DNA of 64,000 nt. Source: Rhodobacter sp. CZR27 (GTDB lineage: Bacteria > Pseudomonadota > Alphaproteobacteria > Rhodobacterales > Rhodobacteraceae). Of this stretch, positions 33,557 through 43,980 are shown piece after piece. Position numbers and translations under genes: made by a program. How positions within the stretch are numbered: the first letter of the stretch is position 1; each line of letters begins with the position of its first letter. Where the stretch lies: assembly GCF_002407205.1 (NCBI RefSeq), contig NZ_CP023548.1, positions 2,132,501 to 2,196,500 on the forward strand. The letters are read 5' to 3'. A model generated the notes under the pieces. That model had not been told where the DNA came from. It was given only the letters and a program-made list of their open reading frames with translations, and ran no database searches.

Positions 33557-35161
33557 ATGCTGGACCAGTCGAACCGCCCCGCCCTTCCTGCCGAAATCGC
33601 CCGCCGCCGGACCTTTGCGATCATCTCGCATCCGGACGCCGGGAAGACGACGCTGACCGAGAAGTTCCTGCTGTTCGGCGGCGCGATCCAGATGGCCGGA
33701 CAGGTCCGCGCCAAGGGCGAGGCGCGGCGCACGCGGTCGGACTTCATGCAGCTCGAGAAGGAGCGCGGGATCTCGGTCTCGGCCTCGGCCATGAGCTTCG
33801 ACTTCGGCCAGTGGCGCTTCAACCTCGTCGACACGCCCGGCCACTCCGACTTCTCCGAGGACACCTATCGCACTCTGACGGCGGTGGATGCCGCGATCAT
33901 GGTGATCGACGGGGCGAAGGGCGTGGAAAGCCAGACGCGGAAGCTCTTCGAGGTCTGCCGCCTGCGCGACCTGCCGATCCTGACCTTCTGCAACAAGATG
34001 GACCGCGAAAGCCGCGACACGTTCGAGATCATCGACGAGATCCAGCAGAACCTGGCCATCGACGTGGCGCCGGCCTCCTGGCCGATCGGCATGGGTCGCG
34101 AGTTCCTCGGCTGCTACGACATCCTGCACGACCGGCTGGAACTGATGGATCGTGCCGACCGCAACCGCGTGGCCGAGTCGATCAAGATCGACGGCCTCTC
34201 GGATCCGAAGCTCGCCGAGCACATCCCCGCCGACCTGCTGGCGAAGCTGCGCGAGGATCTGGAGATGGTGGCCGAGCTTCTGCCCCGCTTCGACCGGCAG
34301 AGCTTCCTTGAAGGGCACCTGACGCCGATCTGGTTCGGCTCGGCGATCAACTCGTTCGGCGTGAAGGAACTGATGACCGGCATGGGCGAATATGGCCCCG
34401 AGCCGCAGGTCCAGAAGGCGGCCGAGCGCGGGATCGCGCCCGAGGAAGGCCCCGTCACCGGCTTCGTCTTCAAGGTGCAGGCCAACATGGACCCCAAGCA
34501 CCGCGACCGCGTGGCCTTCGTCCGCCTCGCCTCGGGACATTTCGAGCGGGGGATGAAGCTGCTTCATGTCCGCTCGAAGAAGCCGATGGCGGTGACGAAC
34601 CCGGTGCTGTTCCTGGCCGCCGACCGGGAGCTGGCCGAGGAGGCCTGGGCCGGCGACATCATCGGCATTCCGAACCACGGCCAGCTTCGCATCGGCGACG
34701 CGCTGACCGAGGGCGAGTCGCTGCGCTTCACCGGCATCCCCTCCTTCGCGCCGGAACTGCTGCAGGGCGTGCGGGCGGGCGACCCGATGAAGGCCAAGCA
34801 TCTGGAAAAGGCGCTGATGCAGTTCGCCGAGGAAGGCGCGGCCAAGGTGTTCAAGCCGATGATCGGCTCGGGCTTCATCGTGGGCGTCGTGGGCGCGCTG
34901 CAGTTCGACGTGCTGGCCAGCCGGATCGAGCTGGAATATTCGCTGCCCGTGCGGTTCGAGGGCTCGGCCTTCACCTCGGCCCGCTGGGTGACCGGGCCCA
35001 AGGCCGCGGTCGAAGCCTTCGTCAACGTCAACAAGGGCCACATCGCCCATGACAGTGATGGGGACCTCGTCTATCTCACCCGCCTGCAATGGGACATCGA
35101 CCGCGTCAGCCGCGACCACCCCGAGGTGAAGCTGACCGCGACGAAGGAGATGATGGTCTGA
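33557..35161 (+). CDS. prfC: Peptide chain release factor 3
   Basis: A 534-aa translational GTPase that recycles RF1/RF2 after termination. It has G1 SHPDAGKTTLTE, switch regions RGISVSASAMSF, G3 DTPGHSDFSEDT and G4 CNKMDRE. The RF3-specific middle domain (GVVGALQFDVLASRIELEY) follows. Length and blocks match the family. The next gene begins at or within its last codons, so the two are probably co-transcribed. Confidence 0.96.
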   Translation: MLDQSNRPALPAEIARRRTFAIISHPDAGKTTLTEKFLLFGGAIQMAGQVRAKGEARRTRSDFMQLEKERGISVSASAMSFDFGQWRFNLVDTPGHSDFSEDTYRTLTAVDAAIMVIDGAKGVESQTRKLFEVCRLRDLPILTFCNKMDRESRDTFEIIDEIQQNLAIDVAPASWPIGMGREFLGCYDILHDRLELMDRADRNRVAESIKIDGLSDPKLAEHIPADLLAKLREDLEMVAELLPRFDRQSFLEGHLTPIWFGSAINSFGVKELMTGMGEYGPEPQVQKAAERGIAPEEGPVTGFVFKVQANMDPKHRDRVAFVRLASGHFERGMKLLHVRSKKPMAVTNPVLFLAADRELAEEAWAGDIIGIPNHGQLRIGDALTEGESLRFTGIPSFAPELLQGVRAGDPMKAKHLEKALMQFAEEGAAKVFKPMIGSGFIVGVVGALQFDVLASRIELEYSLPVRFEGSAFTSARWVTGPKAAVEAFVNVNKGHIAHDSDGDLVYLTRLQWDIDRVSRDHPEVKLTATKEMMV

Positions 35162-35952
35162 CGGAGCGCCTCACCTGGCAGGGCGGCGCCGAGGAGGTGA
35201 TCGTCCGCTGGCGCCGCCGCCGGGTCGCACTGGAATTCGCCCCGGGCGAGGCCCTTCCCTTCGACGCGGATCTGGCCGCCCTCGCCCGGACCCCGCTGCA
35301 GGATGCCGGCCCACCGGGCGCCGGAGCCTCCTCCCATGCCCGGAAGCGGCACGAGATCGCGCGCGACATGGCCGGGCAGAGCGAGCTTGCGCTGCTCAAC
35401 GCGCTCTGCATCGCGCATCTGCGCAAGCGTCACTTCCCGGACGGCACGGTCGCGCTGTTCCGCCGGATCTGGCTGGAACAGGCCGAGGCGCTGCTGGCAG
35501 AGCTTCCGGCGCGCTGGCTGGTCTCCTCGCTGATCACCTTCGGCGACCACGGCGCCACGGAAGCCGAGCGTCGCCTCGGCGCGCAGATGGGCGTGCTGTT
35601 CGGACTGATCAAGCTTTACGAGGCGGAACGGCTGTTCTCGGGCCTCGCGCCGGACGAACCGTTTCGGCTGGGGCGTCGGGCGAAGGCGCCGCTTCCGCTC
35701 GGCCTGCCGGGCTTCTCGCTGGCGAAGGGCGGGCTGGATGTCAACCTGCTGGCGCCGCTCTGGGCCGAGGCACAGGCCGTGCCAATGGCCGGGCCGATCG
35801 CGCTCGTCCTGCTCGACCGGCTGAACGCCGACGCGGGAACCATCTTCCGCCGCATCGCCCGCATGCGCGAACGGCAGGCCGCGCCGCCAAAGGACGCGTC
35901 CGGGGCCGCGATTCCGCGCGCCAACCTTGACCCTGCGGGGAAATTGAGCTAA
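35158..35952 (+). CDS. Uncharacterised protein downstream of prfC
   Basis: About 264 aa. I do not recognise a family. It starts with a basic region (VIVRWRRRRVALEF), followed by an acidic helical stretch and a LSSLITFGDHG-like hydrophobic core. The last third is Ala/Pro/Arg-rich. No membrane helix or signal is evident. No ATG or GTG fits near the beginning of coding-like sequence. The best candidate is a CTG at 35158, because AAGGAG lies 8 bases upstream and the codon overlaps the prfC stop. The upstream frame is a shadow of prfC. Codon use resembles its neighbours. Confidence 0.6.
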   Translation: MTERLTWQGGAEEVIVRWRRRRVALEFAPGEALPFDADLAALARTPLQDAGPPGAGASSHARKRHEIARDMAGQSELALLNALCIAHLRKRHFPDGTVALFRRIWLEQAEALLAELPARWLVSSLITFGDHGATEAERRLGAQMGVLFGLIKLYEAERLFSGLAPDEPFRLGRRAKAPLPLGLPGFSLAKGGLDVNLLAPLWAEAQAVPMAGPIALVLLDRLNADAGTIFRRIARMRERQAAPPKDASGAAIPRANLDPAGKLS

Positions 35953-36019
35953 GGCGCCCCGAGGCCATCAGGGCCGAAGACGCCGGGACGCCCGGACCAT
36001 CAGCGTCCCCTTGAGTTAC

Positions 36020-36038
36020 ATGCGGTCCGATACCGCAT
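36020..36038 (+). promoter_or_regulatory. Hairpin just before the DEAD-box helicase gene
   Basis: Perfect 7-bp stem ATGCGGT (36020-36026) with ACCGCAT (36032-36038) and a 5-base loop. It ends a few bases before the AGGA ribosome binding site of the helicase gene. Placed there it could limit translation until it is opened, a known style of control for RNA helicases. No T-run follows. Confidence 0.45.
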
Positions 36039-36051
36039 TCACAGGATGCTA

Positions 36052-37569
36052 ATGACCAAGTTTTCCGACCTCGCGCTGGACCCCCGCGTGCTTAAAGCCG
36101 TTCAGGAAGCCGGCTACGAAACGCCCACCCCGATCCAGGCGCAGGCCATCCCGCATGCGCTTGAAGGGAAGGACGTTCTCGGCATCGCGCAGACCGGCAC
36201 CGGCAAGACCGCGAGCTTCACGCTGCCGATGATCACCATCCTCGGCAAGGGTCGCGCCCGTGCGCGCATGCCGAGAAGCCTCGTCCTCTGCCCCACCCGG
36301 GAACTCGCCGCGCAGGTGGCCGAGAACTTCGACATCTACGCCAAGCACTCGAAGCTGTCGAAGGCGCTGCTGATCGGCGGCGTCAGCTTCTCGGAGCAGG
36401 ACAAGCTGATCGACCGCGGCGTGGACGTGCTGATCGCGACGCCGGGCCGCCTGCTCGACCACTTCGAGCGTGGCAAGCTGCTGCTGAACGGCGTGCAGAT
36501 CATGGTGGTGGACGAAGCCGACCGGATGCTCGACATGGGCTTCATCCCGGACATCGAGCGGATCTTCAGCCTGACGCCCTTCACGCGGCAGACGCTGTTC
36601 TACTCGGCCACCATGGCGCCCGAGATCGAGCGGATCACCAACACCTTCCTGACCGGCGCCGTGAAGATCGAGGTGGCGCGGCAGGCGACGACCTCCGAGA
36701 CCATCGAACAGGCGCTGATCGAGGTCACCCCGACCCGCAAGGAGCGCAGCTTTGCCGACAAGCGCGCCGTCCTGCGCGCGCTGATCCGCGCCGAGGGCGA
36801 GGCCTGCACCAACGCGATCATCTTCTGCAACCGCAAGATGGACGTGGACGTGGTGGCCAAGTCGCTGAAGCAGCACGGCTTCAACGCCGCGCCGATCCAT
36901 GGTGACCTCGACCAGTCGCAGCGCACGAAGACGCTCGACGGCTTCCGCGACGGCTCGCTGCACCTGCTGGTCGCCTCCGACGTGGCGGCGCGCGGGCTCG
37001 ACATCCCGGCAGTAAGCCATGTCTTCAACTTTGACGTGCCGACCCACCCCGAGGACTACGTCCACCGCATCGGCCGGACGGGCCGCGCCGGCCGCAAGGG
37101 CAAGGCCTTCACCATCGCCGTGCCGCATGACGAAAAGCACGTGACGGCGATCGAAAGCCTGGTGAAGCAGCCGATCCCGCGCGGCACCCTGCCCGAGGGC
37201 TTCAGCCTCGAGGATCGCCCCGATCGTCCCGACCAGCCGCGGGCCGAGCGTCCGGCTCGCAACCGTCGTGGCCGCGAGCGGGACCGCGGCGAGCGCCGCG
37301 AGGAGCCGCGCATCGAGGCGCCCGAGCCGGTGGCAGTCGAGGTGCGGGAAGAGCGCGCGCCGCGCCGGGAAGAGCGTCGCGACGAGCGTCGGGGCCGGGA
37401 TCGCGACCGCGACCGGGATCGCCGCGACGACCGTGTCGTCGGCATGGGCGACCATGTGCCGGATTTCCTGATGCGCAGCTTCCGCATCCCGAGCCTGTCG
37501 CTGGTCGAGGACGACGACGCCCCGGCCGAGGAAAGCGTCGAGATGGTGGCCGGCGAGGGCGAACTCTAG
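36052..37569 (+). CDS. DEAD-box RNA helicase (RhlE/DeaD-like)
   Basis: A 505-aa ATP-dependent RNA helicase. The Q motif is PTPIQAQAIP, motif I is AQTGTGKT (about 46-53), Ia is PTRELAAQV, II is VVDEADRMLDMGF, III is YSATMAPEI, and VI is HRIGRTGRAGR. A tail of roughly 100 residues is rich in Arg-Asp and Arg-Glu repeats, typical of RNA-binding tails. The start is the ATG at 36052. An ATG two codons earlier sits inside the ribosome binding site. It probably acts in RNA turnover or cold-shock ribosome assembly. The gene for RNase J lies just beyond on the other strand. Confidence 0.92.
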   Translation: MTKFSDLALDPRVLKAVQEAGYETPTPIQAQAIPHALEGKDVLGIAQTGTGKTASFTLPMITILGKGRARARMPRSLVLCPTRELAAQVAENFDIYAKHSKLSKALLIGGVSFSEQDKLIDRGVDVLIATPGRLLDHFERGKLLLNGVQIMVVDEADRMLDMGFIPDIERIFSLTPFTRQTLFYSATMAPEIERITNTFLTGAVKIEVARQATTSETIEQALIEVTPTRKERSFADKRAVLRALIRAEGEACTNAIIFCNRKMDVDVVAKSLKQHGFNAAPIHGDLDQSQRTKTLDGFRDGSLHLLVASDVAARGLDIPAVSHVFNFDVPTHPEDYVHRIGRTGRAGRKGKAFTIAVPHDEKHVTAIESLVKQPIPRGTLPEGFSLEDRPDRPDQPRAERPARNRRGRERDRGERREEPRIEAPEPVAVEVREERAPRREERRDERRGRDRDRDRDRRDDRVVGMGDHVPDFLMRSFRIPSLSLVEDDDAPAEESVEMVAGEGEL

Positions 37570-37631
37570 GCCCGAAACAAAAGCGCCTCCGCGGCGTTGA
37601 GGGTCATCCTCATGCCGCGAAAGGTGCTGCC

Positions 37632-37796
37632 ATGCCTCGATTTTCCGTGATCCTGCCCCTTGCGGGGCTGCTGCTGACTGCCGCTTGCGGCGACAACGAC
37701 ACCGAGCGCGCCGCCACCGGCGCGGTCGGTGGTGCGGTCGTCGCCGGCCCGCCGGGCGCCCTCGTGGGCGGCGCGGCGGGCACGCTGATCGACTAG
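37632..37796 (+). CDS. 54-aa glycine-zipper lipoprotein
   Basis: A small gene. The product begins MPRFSVILPLAGLLLTAACG, a lipoprotein signal with lipobox LTAAC, so about 36 residues remain after lipidation. The mature part is a charged patch (GDNDTERA) followed by a glycine zipper (TGAVGGAVVAGPPGALVGG), a pattern that can insert into membranes or form oligomers. AAGG lies about 10 bases before the ATG. Its TAG stop overlaps the stop codon of RNase J on the other strand (CTAG). No function is assigned. Confidence 0.75.
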   Translation: MPRFSVILPLAGLLLTAACGDNDTERAATGAVGGAVVAGPPGALVGGAAGTLID

Positions 37797-39466
37797 CCTT
37801 CCAGCAGGCGGCTGACGACGACGGTGACCTCGGGCTTCTTGCCGATCTCTTCCATCGCCACCTGACGCACGAGGCGGCGGATCGCCTCGTCCAGCTTGTC
37901 GTCGTCCCGCATGACCTTGGCCCCGGCCCGGCCAAGAAGGTCGGACAGTTCCTCTTCCATCGTGTCGGCCAGGGGCTTGCCGGTGCGTCCGCGCTCCGGC
38001 AGGCCCATCAGCTCCACCCAGGCGTCGCCGAGGGTCTCGTGCTCCTCGTCGAGGATCACCGTCGTCAGCACGTGGCCGTTCAGCGCCATGCGGATGCGGT
38101 CGCGCACCACCCCGTCGCGCGCGCCGATCAGCACGCTGCCGTCGAGGTAGCTGCGCCCGGTGTCGATGTATTCCGCAACCTCCAGACCTCGCGTCAGGTC
38201 GACCATCATGCCGTTGGTGATCACGTCCGACGTCAGCCCCTTCGCCGCCCCAATGCGGGCGTGCTCGCGCAGGTGGCGGTGCTCGCCGTGCATCGGGACC
38301 AGGACCTGCGGCCAGAGCAGGGTGTGCACCTGCTCCAGATCCGGCCGGTTGGCGTGACCCGAAACGTGGTAGAGCCCGCCCGAGTCGTCCACCACGTCAA
38401 CGCCCATCTCGGAGAACGAGTTGACGATGCGGATCACGCCACGCTCGTTGCCCGGGATGGTCTTGGAGGAGAACAGGAACAGGTCGCCCTCCTTCATCTC
38501 CAGCCCGAGATACTTGCCGCGCGCAAGCTGCGCCGAGGCTGCCCGGCGCTCGCCCTGGCTTCCGGTCACGATCAGCATGAGATTGCCGCGCGGGATCTCC
38601 ACAGCTTCCTCGGGACTGACCACGTTGGGGAAACTGGTCAGCACCCCGCTCTCCTGCGCCGCCTGCACCATGCGGCGCATCGCGCGGCCCAGCAGGCAGA
38701 CCGAACGGTCGGCGGCCACGGCAGCCTCGGCCAGCGTCTTCAGGCGCGCGACGTTCGAGGCGAAGGTCGTGGCCACCACCATGCCGCGCGCGCCCGCGAT
38801 CAGTTCGCGCAGCGGTTCGCCCAGCGTGATCTCGGACCGGCCGGGATGCAGCGAGAAGACGTTGGTCGAATCGCACATCAGCGCCTTCACAGGACGCTCG
38901 GCGGCGATGGCGCGGAAGGTCTCGTCGGACCAGGCCTCGCCCACCACCGGCGAGCGGTCCAGCTTGAAATCGCCCGAGTGCACGATCCGCCCCGCCGGCG
39001 TGTCGATCACCAGGGCCGAGCTTTCCGGGATCGAGTGCGAGACGGGGACGAACTGAACCTCGAACGGCCCGGCCTCGACCACCATGGGCCGCGCCTCGAC
39101 CGTGGTGATGGCCTCGGTCGGCAGGCCGTATTCCTCGAACTTCAGCCGGCCGATGGTGGCGGTGAAGCGGCGGGCGAAGACCGGCGCCTTGAGCCGCGGC
39201 CAGAGATGGCCGAGCGCGCCGATATGGTCCTCGTGCGCGTGGGTGATGAAGATCGCCTCGATACGGTCCTTGCGCTCTTCCAGCCACGAGATGTCGGGCA
39301 TGATGAGGTCGACGCCGGGCGTCGTGTCCATGTCGGGGAAGGTCACGCCCAGATCGACGACGATCAGCCGTTCGCGTCCCTCGGGTCCGTAGCCATAGAC
39401 ATAGCAGTTCATTCCGATCTCGCCCGCCCCGCCGAGCGGAAGGTAGATCAGTCGGTTCGCACTCAT
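37793..39466 (-). CDS. rnj: Ribonuclease J
   Basis: A 557-aa metallo-beta-lactamase/beta-CASP RNase that degrades and matures RNA from the 5' end and by internal cuts. The metal site is HAHEDH (about residues 76-81). HSGDFKLDR, VPMHGEHRH and other beta-CASP blocks follow. The start is the ATG at 39466, overlapping the coaX stop as ATGA. It is the last gene of the long nuo-birA-coaX-rnj run, an order common in alphaproteobacteria. Confidence 0.94.
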   Translation of the reverse strand: MSANRLIYLPLGGAGEIGMNCYVYGYGPEGRERLIVVDLGVTFPDMDTTPGVDLIMPDISWLEERKDRIEAIFITHAHEDHIGALGHLWPRLKAPVFARRFTATIGRLKFEEYGLPTEAITTVEARPMVVEAGPFEVQFVPVSHSIPESSALVIDTPAGRIVHSGDFKLDRSPVVGEAWSDETFRAIAAERPVKALMCDSTNVFSLHPGRSEITLGEPLRELIAGARGMVVATTFASNVARLKTLAEAAVAADRSVCLLGRAMRRMVQAAQESGVLTSFPNVVSPEEAVEIPRGNLMLIVTGSQGERRAASAQLARGKYLGLEMKEGDLFLFSSKTIPGNERGVIRIVNSFSEMGVDVVDDSGGLYHVSGHANRPDLEQVHTLLWPQVLVPMHGEHRHLREHARIGAAKGLTSDVITNGMMVDLTRGLEVAEYIDTGRSYLDGSVLIGARDGVVRDRIRMALNGHVLTTVILDEEHETLGDAWVELMGLPERGRTGKPLADTMEEELSDLLGRAGAKVMRDDDKLDEAIRRLVRQVAMEEIGKKPEVTVVVSRLLEG

Positions 39467-40236
39467 TCCGTGTCCTTGTTGTATTGGTGGATCAGGACGA
39501 GACCGTGCATGGTCAGATCGTCCTCCACCTTGTCGAACAGATCGAATCCCTGGTCGAATAAGGGTGCCAGGCCCCCTGTTGCGATGACCTTCATCGGGGC
39601 GTCCCGCTCGAGCCGGATCTGGCGAACGATGCCCTCGACGAGGCCGATATAGCCCCAATACACGCCGGACTGGATGCAGGCCACCGTATTCGTCCCGATG
39701 GCGGCCTGCGGCTTCGTCACGTCCACATGAGGCAGCGCCGCCGCCGCCATGTGCAGCGCCTCGAGGCTGAGATTGACGCCGGGCGCGATCACCCCGCCAA
39801 TATAGGCGCCATCCTTGTCCACCACGTCGAAGGTGGTGGCGGTGCCGAAATCCACGACGATCAGGTTGCCGCCGTGGAAGTGGAAGCCCGCGACCGTGTT
39901 CACCAGCCGGTCCGGGCCCACGGTGGTGCCGTGATCGACGCGCGGCGCGACCGGCAGGCGGCATTCCGGCTTGCCAACTACCAGCGGACGGCAATCGTAG
40001 TAGCGGTTGCAGAGGACGCGCAGGTTGAAGACGACGCGCGGCACGGTCGAGGAAATGATCGCCTCGGAGATGCTCGCCTCGATCCGCGTCAGGCTCAGCA
40101 GCGTCGAGAGCCAGACGTAGTATTCGTCCGCCGTCCGCTTGTGATCGGTGGCGATCCGCCATGTCGCGAGGAACTGCGTGCCGTCCCAGATGGAGAAGAC
40201 GGTATTGGTATTGCCGCAGTCGATCGCGAGGAGCAT
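39463..40236 (-). CDS. coaX: Type III pantothenate kinase
   Basis: A 257-aa kinase for the first step of coenzyme A synthesis. The phosphate-binding block is MLLAIDCGNTNTVFSIWDG, the substrate block is DHGTTVGPDRLVNTV, and the second nucleotide block is LIVVDFGTATTFDVV. TGGLAPLF is near the C-terminus. The start is the ATG at 40236, with AAGG 8 bases upstream; the GTG two codons earlier sits too close to that site. It overlaps rnj by ATGA. Confidence 0.95.
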   Translation of the reverse strand: MLLAIDCGNTNTVFSIWDGTQFLATWRIATDHKRTADEYYVWLSTLLSLTRIEASISEAIISSTVPRVVFNLRVLCNRYYDCRPLVVGKPECRLPVAPRVDHGTTVGPDRLVNTVAGFHFHGGNLIVVDFGTATTFDVVDKDGAYIGGVIAPGVNLSLEALHMAAAALPHVDVTKPQAAIGTNTVACIQSGVYWGYIGLVEGIVRQIRLERDAPMKVIATGGLAPLFDQGFDLFDKVEDDLTMHGLVLIHQYNKDTE

Positions 40237-40246
40237 CGTCACACCT

Positions 40247-41002
40247 TCAGAAGAACACCTCGGCCGCGGGGATCGCCGCGCGGCCGTCCCGTGTCTTCAA
40301 CACCAAAGCGCCGGACGGGTCCACCGTCTCGAAGATGCCCTCGCGAACTTGGCTGCCGGTGCGTGCCCGGATGGGCTCGCCCAGCCGCGCCGCATGGGCA
40401 AGCCATGCCTCGCGCGTGGGGCCGAAGCCGTAGCGGGCAAAGCTCTCCTCGCGGCGGGCATAGGCCGGGGCCAGCGCGTCGAGAAATGTCGTGGGCGCGA
40501 TGCGCAGGCCCGTCTCGCCCAGCAGGCTGACCGGCAGGACGGCGCCCGGCTCGACCTGCGCGGGCTCGGGCGCGCCGATCAGGTTCACCCCGATGCCGAT
40601 GGCCAGATGCTGGACACGCCCGCCCTGCCCGAGGCTCTCCAGCAGGATGCCGGCCAGCTTGCCGCCGTTCAGCAGCACGTCATTCGGCCACTTGAGAGAG
40701 AAGGCGCCGGGCAACCCCGTCAACGCCGCGCAGGCGTCCCGCAGCGCGAGTGCCGCGACGAACGACCGAAGCGCCACGACCTCGGGCGGTTCGGTCGGGT
40801 GCATGACGTAGGTCGCGTAGAAGTTTCCGCGCGGAGAGGCCCAGAAGCGGCCGCGCCGCCCGCGCCCCGCCGTCTGCTCGCCCGCCATGATCCAGGCAGG
40901 TCCCGAGAGCTGCGGCGCGAGGCGGGCCGCCATCGCGTTGGTGCTGTCGACCGTCTCGAGGGCGTGGCGCGCCACGCCCTCCGGCCAGGGATCAGCGGAC
41001 AA
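40247..41002 (-). CDS. birA: Biotin--[acetyl-CoA-carboxylase] ligase
   Basis: A 251-aa biotin protein ligase without the N-terminal DNA-binding domain, so it is an enzyme only. It has [11 protein letters not shown], the biotinyl-AMP loop [17 protein letters not shown], and [22 protein letters not shown] biotin-dependent enzyme, methylcrotonyl-CoA carboxylase, is encoded at the other end of the window. The start is a TTG at 41002, which overlaps the nuoN 3' end and is consistent with the operon layout. Confidence 0.92.
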   Translation of the reverse strand: MSADPWPEGVARHALETVDSTNAMAARLAPQLSGPAWIMAGEQTAGRGRRGRFWASPRGNFYATYVMHPTEPPEVVALRSFVAALALRDACAALTGLPGAFSLKWPNDVLLNGGKLAGILLESLGQGGRVQHLAIGIGVNLIGAPEPAQVEPGAVLPVSLLGETGLRIAPTTFLDALAPAYARREESFARYGFGPTREAWLAHAARLGEPIRARTGSQVREGIFETVDPSGALVLKTRDGRAAIPAAEVFF

Positions 41003-42431
41003 GCGTTTCCGCCGCGACCGCGGCCAGCGGCTCCAGCCCGAACATGTTGATCACGCCGAGCAGGTTGACCGCCGCCGCCCCCATGAGCATCGCCCACTGA
41101 ACGCCGTCCATGCGGCTGTCGATCGGGTCGGTCTCCTTGCCGAAATACATGTAGTAGACGATGCGCATGTAATAGTAGGCGCCGATGACCGCGGCCAGCA
41201 CGGTCAGGATCGCGAGCCATGCCATTCCTGCCTTCACCGCCGCCATCAGCACGTAGAACTTGGCGAAGAAGCCGATGAAGGGCGGCACGCCGGCAAGGCT
41301 GAACATCAGGATCAGCACGGCCAGCGCCTTCAGCGGCTCGCGCTTGGCGAACATGTTCAGGCTGTCGATGCTGGTGACGGGGCGGCCGTCCTTCTCCATC
41401 GACAGGATGAAGGCGAAGGTGCCGATGTTCATGGTGGTATAGATCGCCATGTAGAGCAGCATCGCCTGCACGCCTGCGGCCGTGCCCGCGGCCAGACCCA
41501 CCAGCGCATAGCCCATGTGGCCGATCGAGGAATAGGCCATCAGACGCTTGATGTCGCGCTGCCCGATCGCCGCCACCGAGCCGAGGAACATCGACACCAC
41601 GGCGAGCGCCGCCAGCACCTGCCGCCAGTCGCCCGGGATGCCGCCGAAGGCGTCATGCACGGTGCGCGCAATCAGCGCCATGGCGGCGACCTTCGGCGCG
41701 GTCGAGAAGAAGGCCGTCACCGGCGTGGGCGAGCCCTCGTAGACGTCGGGCGTCCACATGTGGAAGGGCGCTGCCGAGACCTTGAACGCGAGCCCCGAGA
41801 GCATGAAGACGAGGCCGAACAGCAGTCCCAGCGGCACCTCCTGCTGCAGCGTCTGCATGATGCCCGAGAACAGCGTCGTGCCGGCATAGCCATAGACCAG
41901 CGAGGCGCCATAGAGCAGCAGGCCCGAGGACAAGGCGCCGAGGACGAAGTATTTCAGGCCCGCCTCGGTCGACTTCACCGAATCCCGCCGCAGCGAGGCC
42001 ACGACATAGAGCGAGAGGCTCTGCAGCTCGAGACCCATGTAGAGCGCGATCAGGTCCCCCGCCGAGACCATCATCATCATGCCTGTGACCGAGAGGACGA
42101 CGAGGATCGGGAACTCGAACCGGCCGAGGTCGCGGCGCTGCATGTAGTCCTGCCCCATCAGCAGCACCACGGCGGCCGAGCAGAGGATCACGACCTTGGC
42201 GAAGCGCGAGAACGGGTCCTCGATGAACATGCCGCCGAAGGCCGCGCGCGAGCCGCTGCCGCCGAAGCCGATCCAGACGGCGAGGAGCAGCATGAGCCCG
42301 GCCATGATCCAGGTCAGGAGCGGCGTCGTCCGGTCCTTGCCGGTGTAGACGCCGGCCATCAGCGCCACCATGGCGGCAGTCGCCAGGATCACCTCGGGAA
42401 GGACAGTGGAAAAGTCTGCGGAGGTCATCAC
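40992..42431 (-). CDS. nuoN: NADH-quinone oxidoreductase subunit N
   Basis: A 479-aa antiporter-like membrane subunit of complex I with about 13-14 helices. It carries [16 protein letters not shown] and the [27 protein letters not shown] block, which contain the conserved Lys and Glu positions of proton-pumping subunits. It is the last structural gene of the nuo operon. birA begins 11 bases before its stop codon. Confidence 0.97.
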   Translation of the reverse strand: MMTSADFSTVLPEVILATAAMVALMAGVYTGKDRTTPLLTWIMAGLMLLLAVWIGFGGSGSRAAFGGMFIEDPFSRFAKVVILCSAAVVLLMGQDYMQRRDLGRFEFPILVVLSVTGMMMMVSAGDLIALYMGLELQSLSLYVVASLRRDSVKSTEAGLKYFVLGALSSGLLLYGASLVYGYAGTTLFSGIMQTLQQEVPLGLLFGLVFMLSGLAFKVSAAPFHMWTPDVYEGSPTPVTAFFSTAPKVAAMALIARTVHDAFGGIPGDWRQVLAALAVVSMFLGSVAAIGQRDIKRLMAYSSIGHMGYALVGLAAGTAAGVQAMLLYMAIYTTMNIGTFAFILSMEKDGRPVTSIDSLNMFAKREPLKALAVLILMFSLAGVPPFIGFFAKFYVLMAAVKAGMAWLAILTVLAAVIGAYYYMRIVYYMYFGKETDPIDSRMDGVQWAMLMGAAAVNLLGVINMFGLEPLAAVAAETLVR

Positions 42432-42438
42432 TCGTCCC

Positions 42439-43980
42439 TCATTCCATGGCCAGCCGGGTGCCGGCCTCGAGGGCGGCGGTCGCGGACTGGTAGTCGCTTG
42501 TCAGGCGGGCCACCGACGGCCCGATGATGTCGGTGACAAGGCTGGGATACACGCCCAGCAGCAGCGTCATCGCGACCAGCGGGGCGAAGATCGCCTTCTC
42601 GCGCCGGTCCATGTCGCGGATCGTGCGCAGGCTTTCCTTCACCAGCTCGCCGAACACCACCCGGCGGTAGAGCCAGAGCGCATAGGCCGCCGAGAGGATC
42701 ACGCCGGTCGTCGCGATGGCGGCAATCCACGTGTTGACCTGGAAGATGCCGACGAGGGTCAGGAACTCGCCGATGAAGCCCGAGGTGCCCGGCAGGCCCA
42801 CGTTCGCCATGGTGAAGAACATGAAGATCAGCGCATAGGCCGGCATCCGGTTCACGAGGCCGCCATAGGCGTCGATCTCGCGCGTGTGCATCCGGTCGTA
42901 GATCACGCCGACGCAAAGGAAAAGCGCGCCCGAGATGAAGCCGTGGCTGATCATCTGGAAGATCGCCCCGTCCACGCCCTGCTGGTTCGCCGCGAAGATC
43001 CCCATGGTGACGTAACCCATGTGCGCGACCGACGAATAGGCGATCAGCTTCTTCATGTCGTGCTGCGCCAGCGCCACGAGCGAGGTGTAGACGATGGCGA
43101 TGGCCGACATCCAGAACACCAGGGGCGCGAGGATCTCGGAGCCGACAGGGAACATCGGCAGGCTGAAGCGCAGGAAGCCGTAGCCGCCCATCTTCAGCAG
43201 GATCGCCGCCAGCACCACGGACCCTGCGGTCGGCGCCTGCACGTGAGCGTCCGGCAGCCAGGTGTGCACCGGCCACATCGGCATCTTCACGGCAAAGCTC
43301 GCGAAGAAGGCCAGGAACAGCAGCGTCTGCAGGCCGCCGACGATCTGGAAGCCCGCGATGCCCAGCGAGTCCGAGGCGAACTCGTGCTGCAGCAGCGTCG
43401 GGATGTCGGTCGTGCCCGCGTCCCAGTACATCGCGATCATCGCGATCAGCATCAGCACCGAGCCGAGGAAGGTGTAGAGGAAGAACTTGAACGCCGCGTA
43501 GATCCGCTCCTTCCCGCCCCAGATGCCGATGATCAGGAACATCGGGATCAGACCCGCTTCGAAGAACAGGTAGAAGAGCACGAGGTCGAGCGCGCAGAAC
43601 ACGCCCAGCATCAGCGTCTCGAGGACGAGGAAGGCGATCATGTATTCCTTCACCCGCGTCTCGACCTCCCAGGCCGAGGCGATGGTGAGCGGCATCAGGA
43701 ACGTGGTCAGCATCACGAACAGGATCGAGATCCCGTCCACGCCCATCTTGTATTTCAGGCCCGCGATCCAGTCGTAGGTCTCGACGAACTGGAAGTCGGT
43801 GTTCTGCGGATCGAACCCGGCCAGCAGGAAGAGCGACACGAGGAAGGTCGCCGAGGTGGCGAGCAGCGCCAGCCACTTCGCGTTCCGCTGCGCGGCCGCG
43901 TCCTCGCCCCGCAGGAACAGCGCCATGATCAGCGCCGCCACCAGCGGGATGAAGGTGATGATCGACAGCAGGTTTTCCAT
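42439..43980 (-). CDS. nuoM: NADH-quinone oxidoreductase subunit M
   Basis: A 513-aa antiporter-like subunit of complex I, about 14 helices. It has the block [37 protein letters not shown] and [19 protein letters not shown]. It shares its first base with the end of nuoL (overlap at 43980) and is followed by nuoN after 7 bases. Confidence 0.97.
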   Translation of the reverse strand: MENLLSIITFIPLVAALIMALFLRGEDAAAQRNAKWLALLATSATFLVSLFLLAGFDPQNTDFQFVETYDWIAGLKYKMGVDGISILFVMLTTFLMPLTIASAWEVETRVKEYMIAFLVLETLMLGVFCALDLVLFYLFFEAGLIPMFLIIGIWGGKERIYAAFKFFLYTFLGSVLMLIAMIAMYWDAGTTDIPTLLQHEFASDSLGIAGFQIVGGLQTLLFLAFFASFAVKMPMWPVHTWLPDAHVQAPTAGSVVLAAILLKMGGYGFLRFSLPMFPVGSEILAPLVFWMSAIAIVYTSLVALAQHDMKKLIAYSSVAHMGYVTMGIFAANQQGVDGAIFQMISHGFISGALFLCVGVIYDRMHTREIDAYGGLVNRMPAYALIFMFFTMANVGLPGTSGFIGEFLTLVGIFQVNTWIAAIATTGVILSAAYALWLYRRVVFGELVKESLRTIRDMDRREKAIFAPLVAMTLLLGVYPSLVTDIIGPSVARLTSDYQSATAALEAGTRLAME

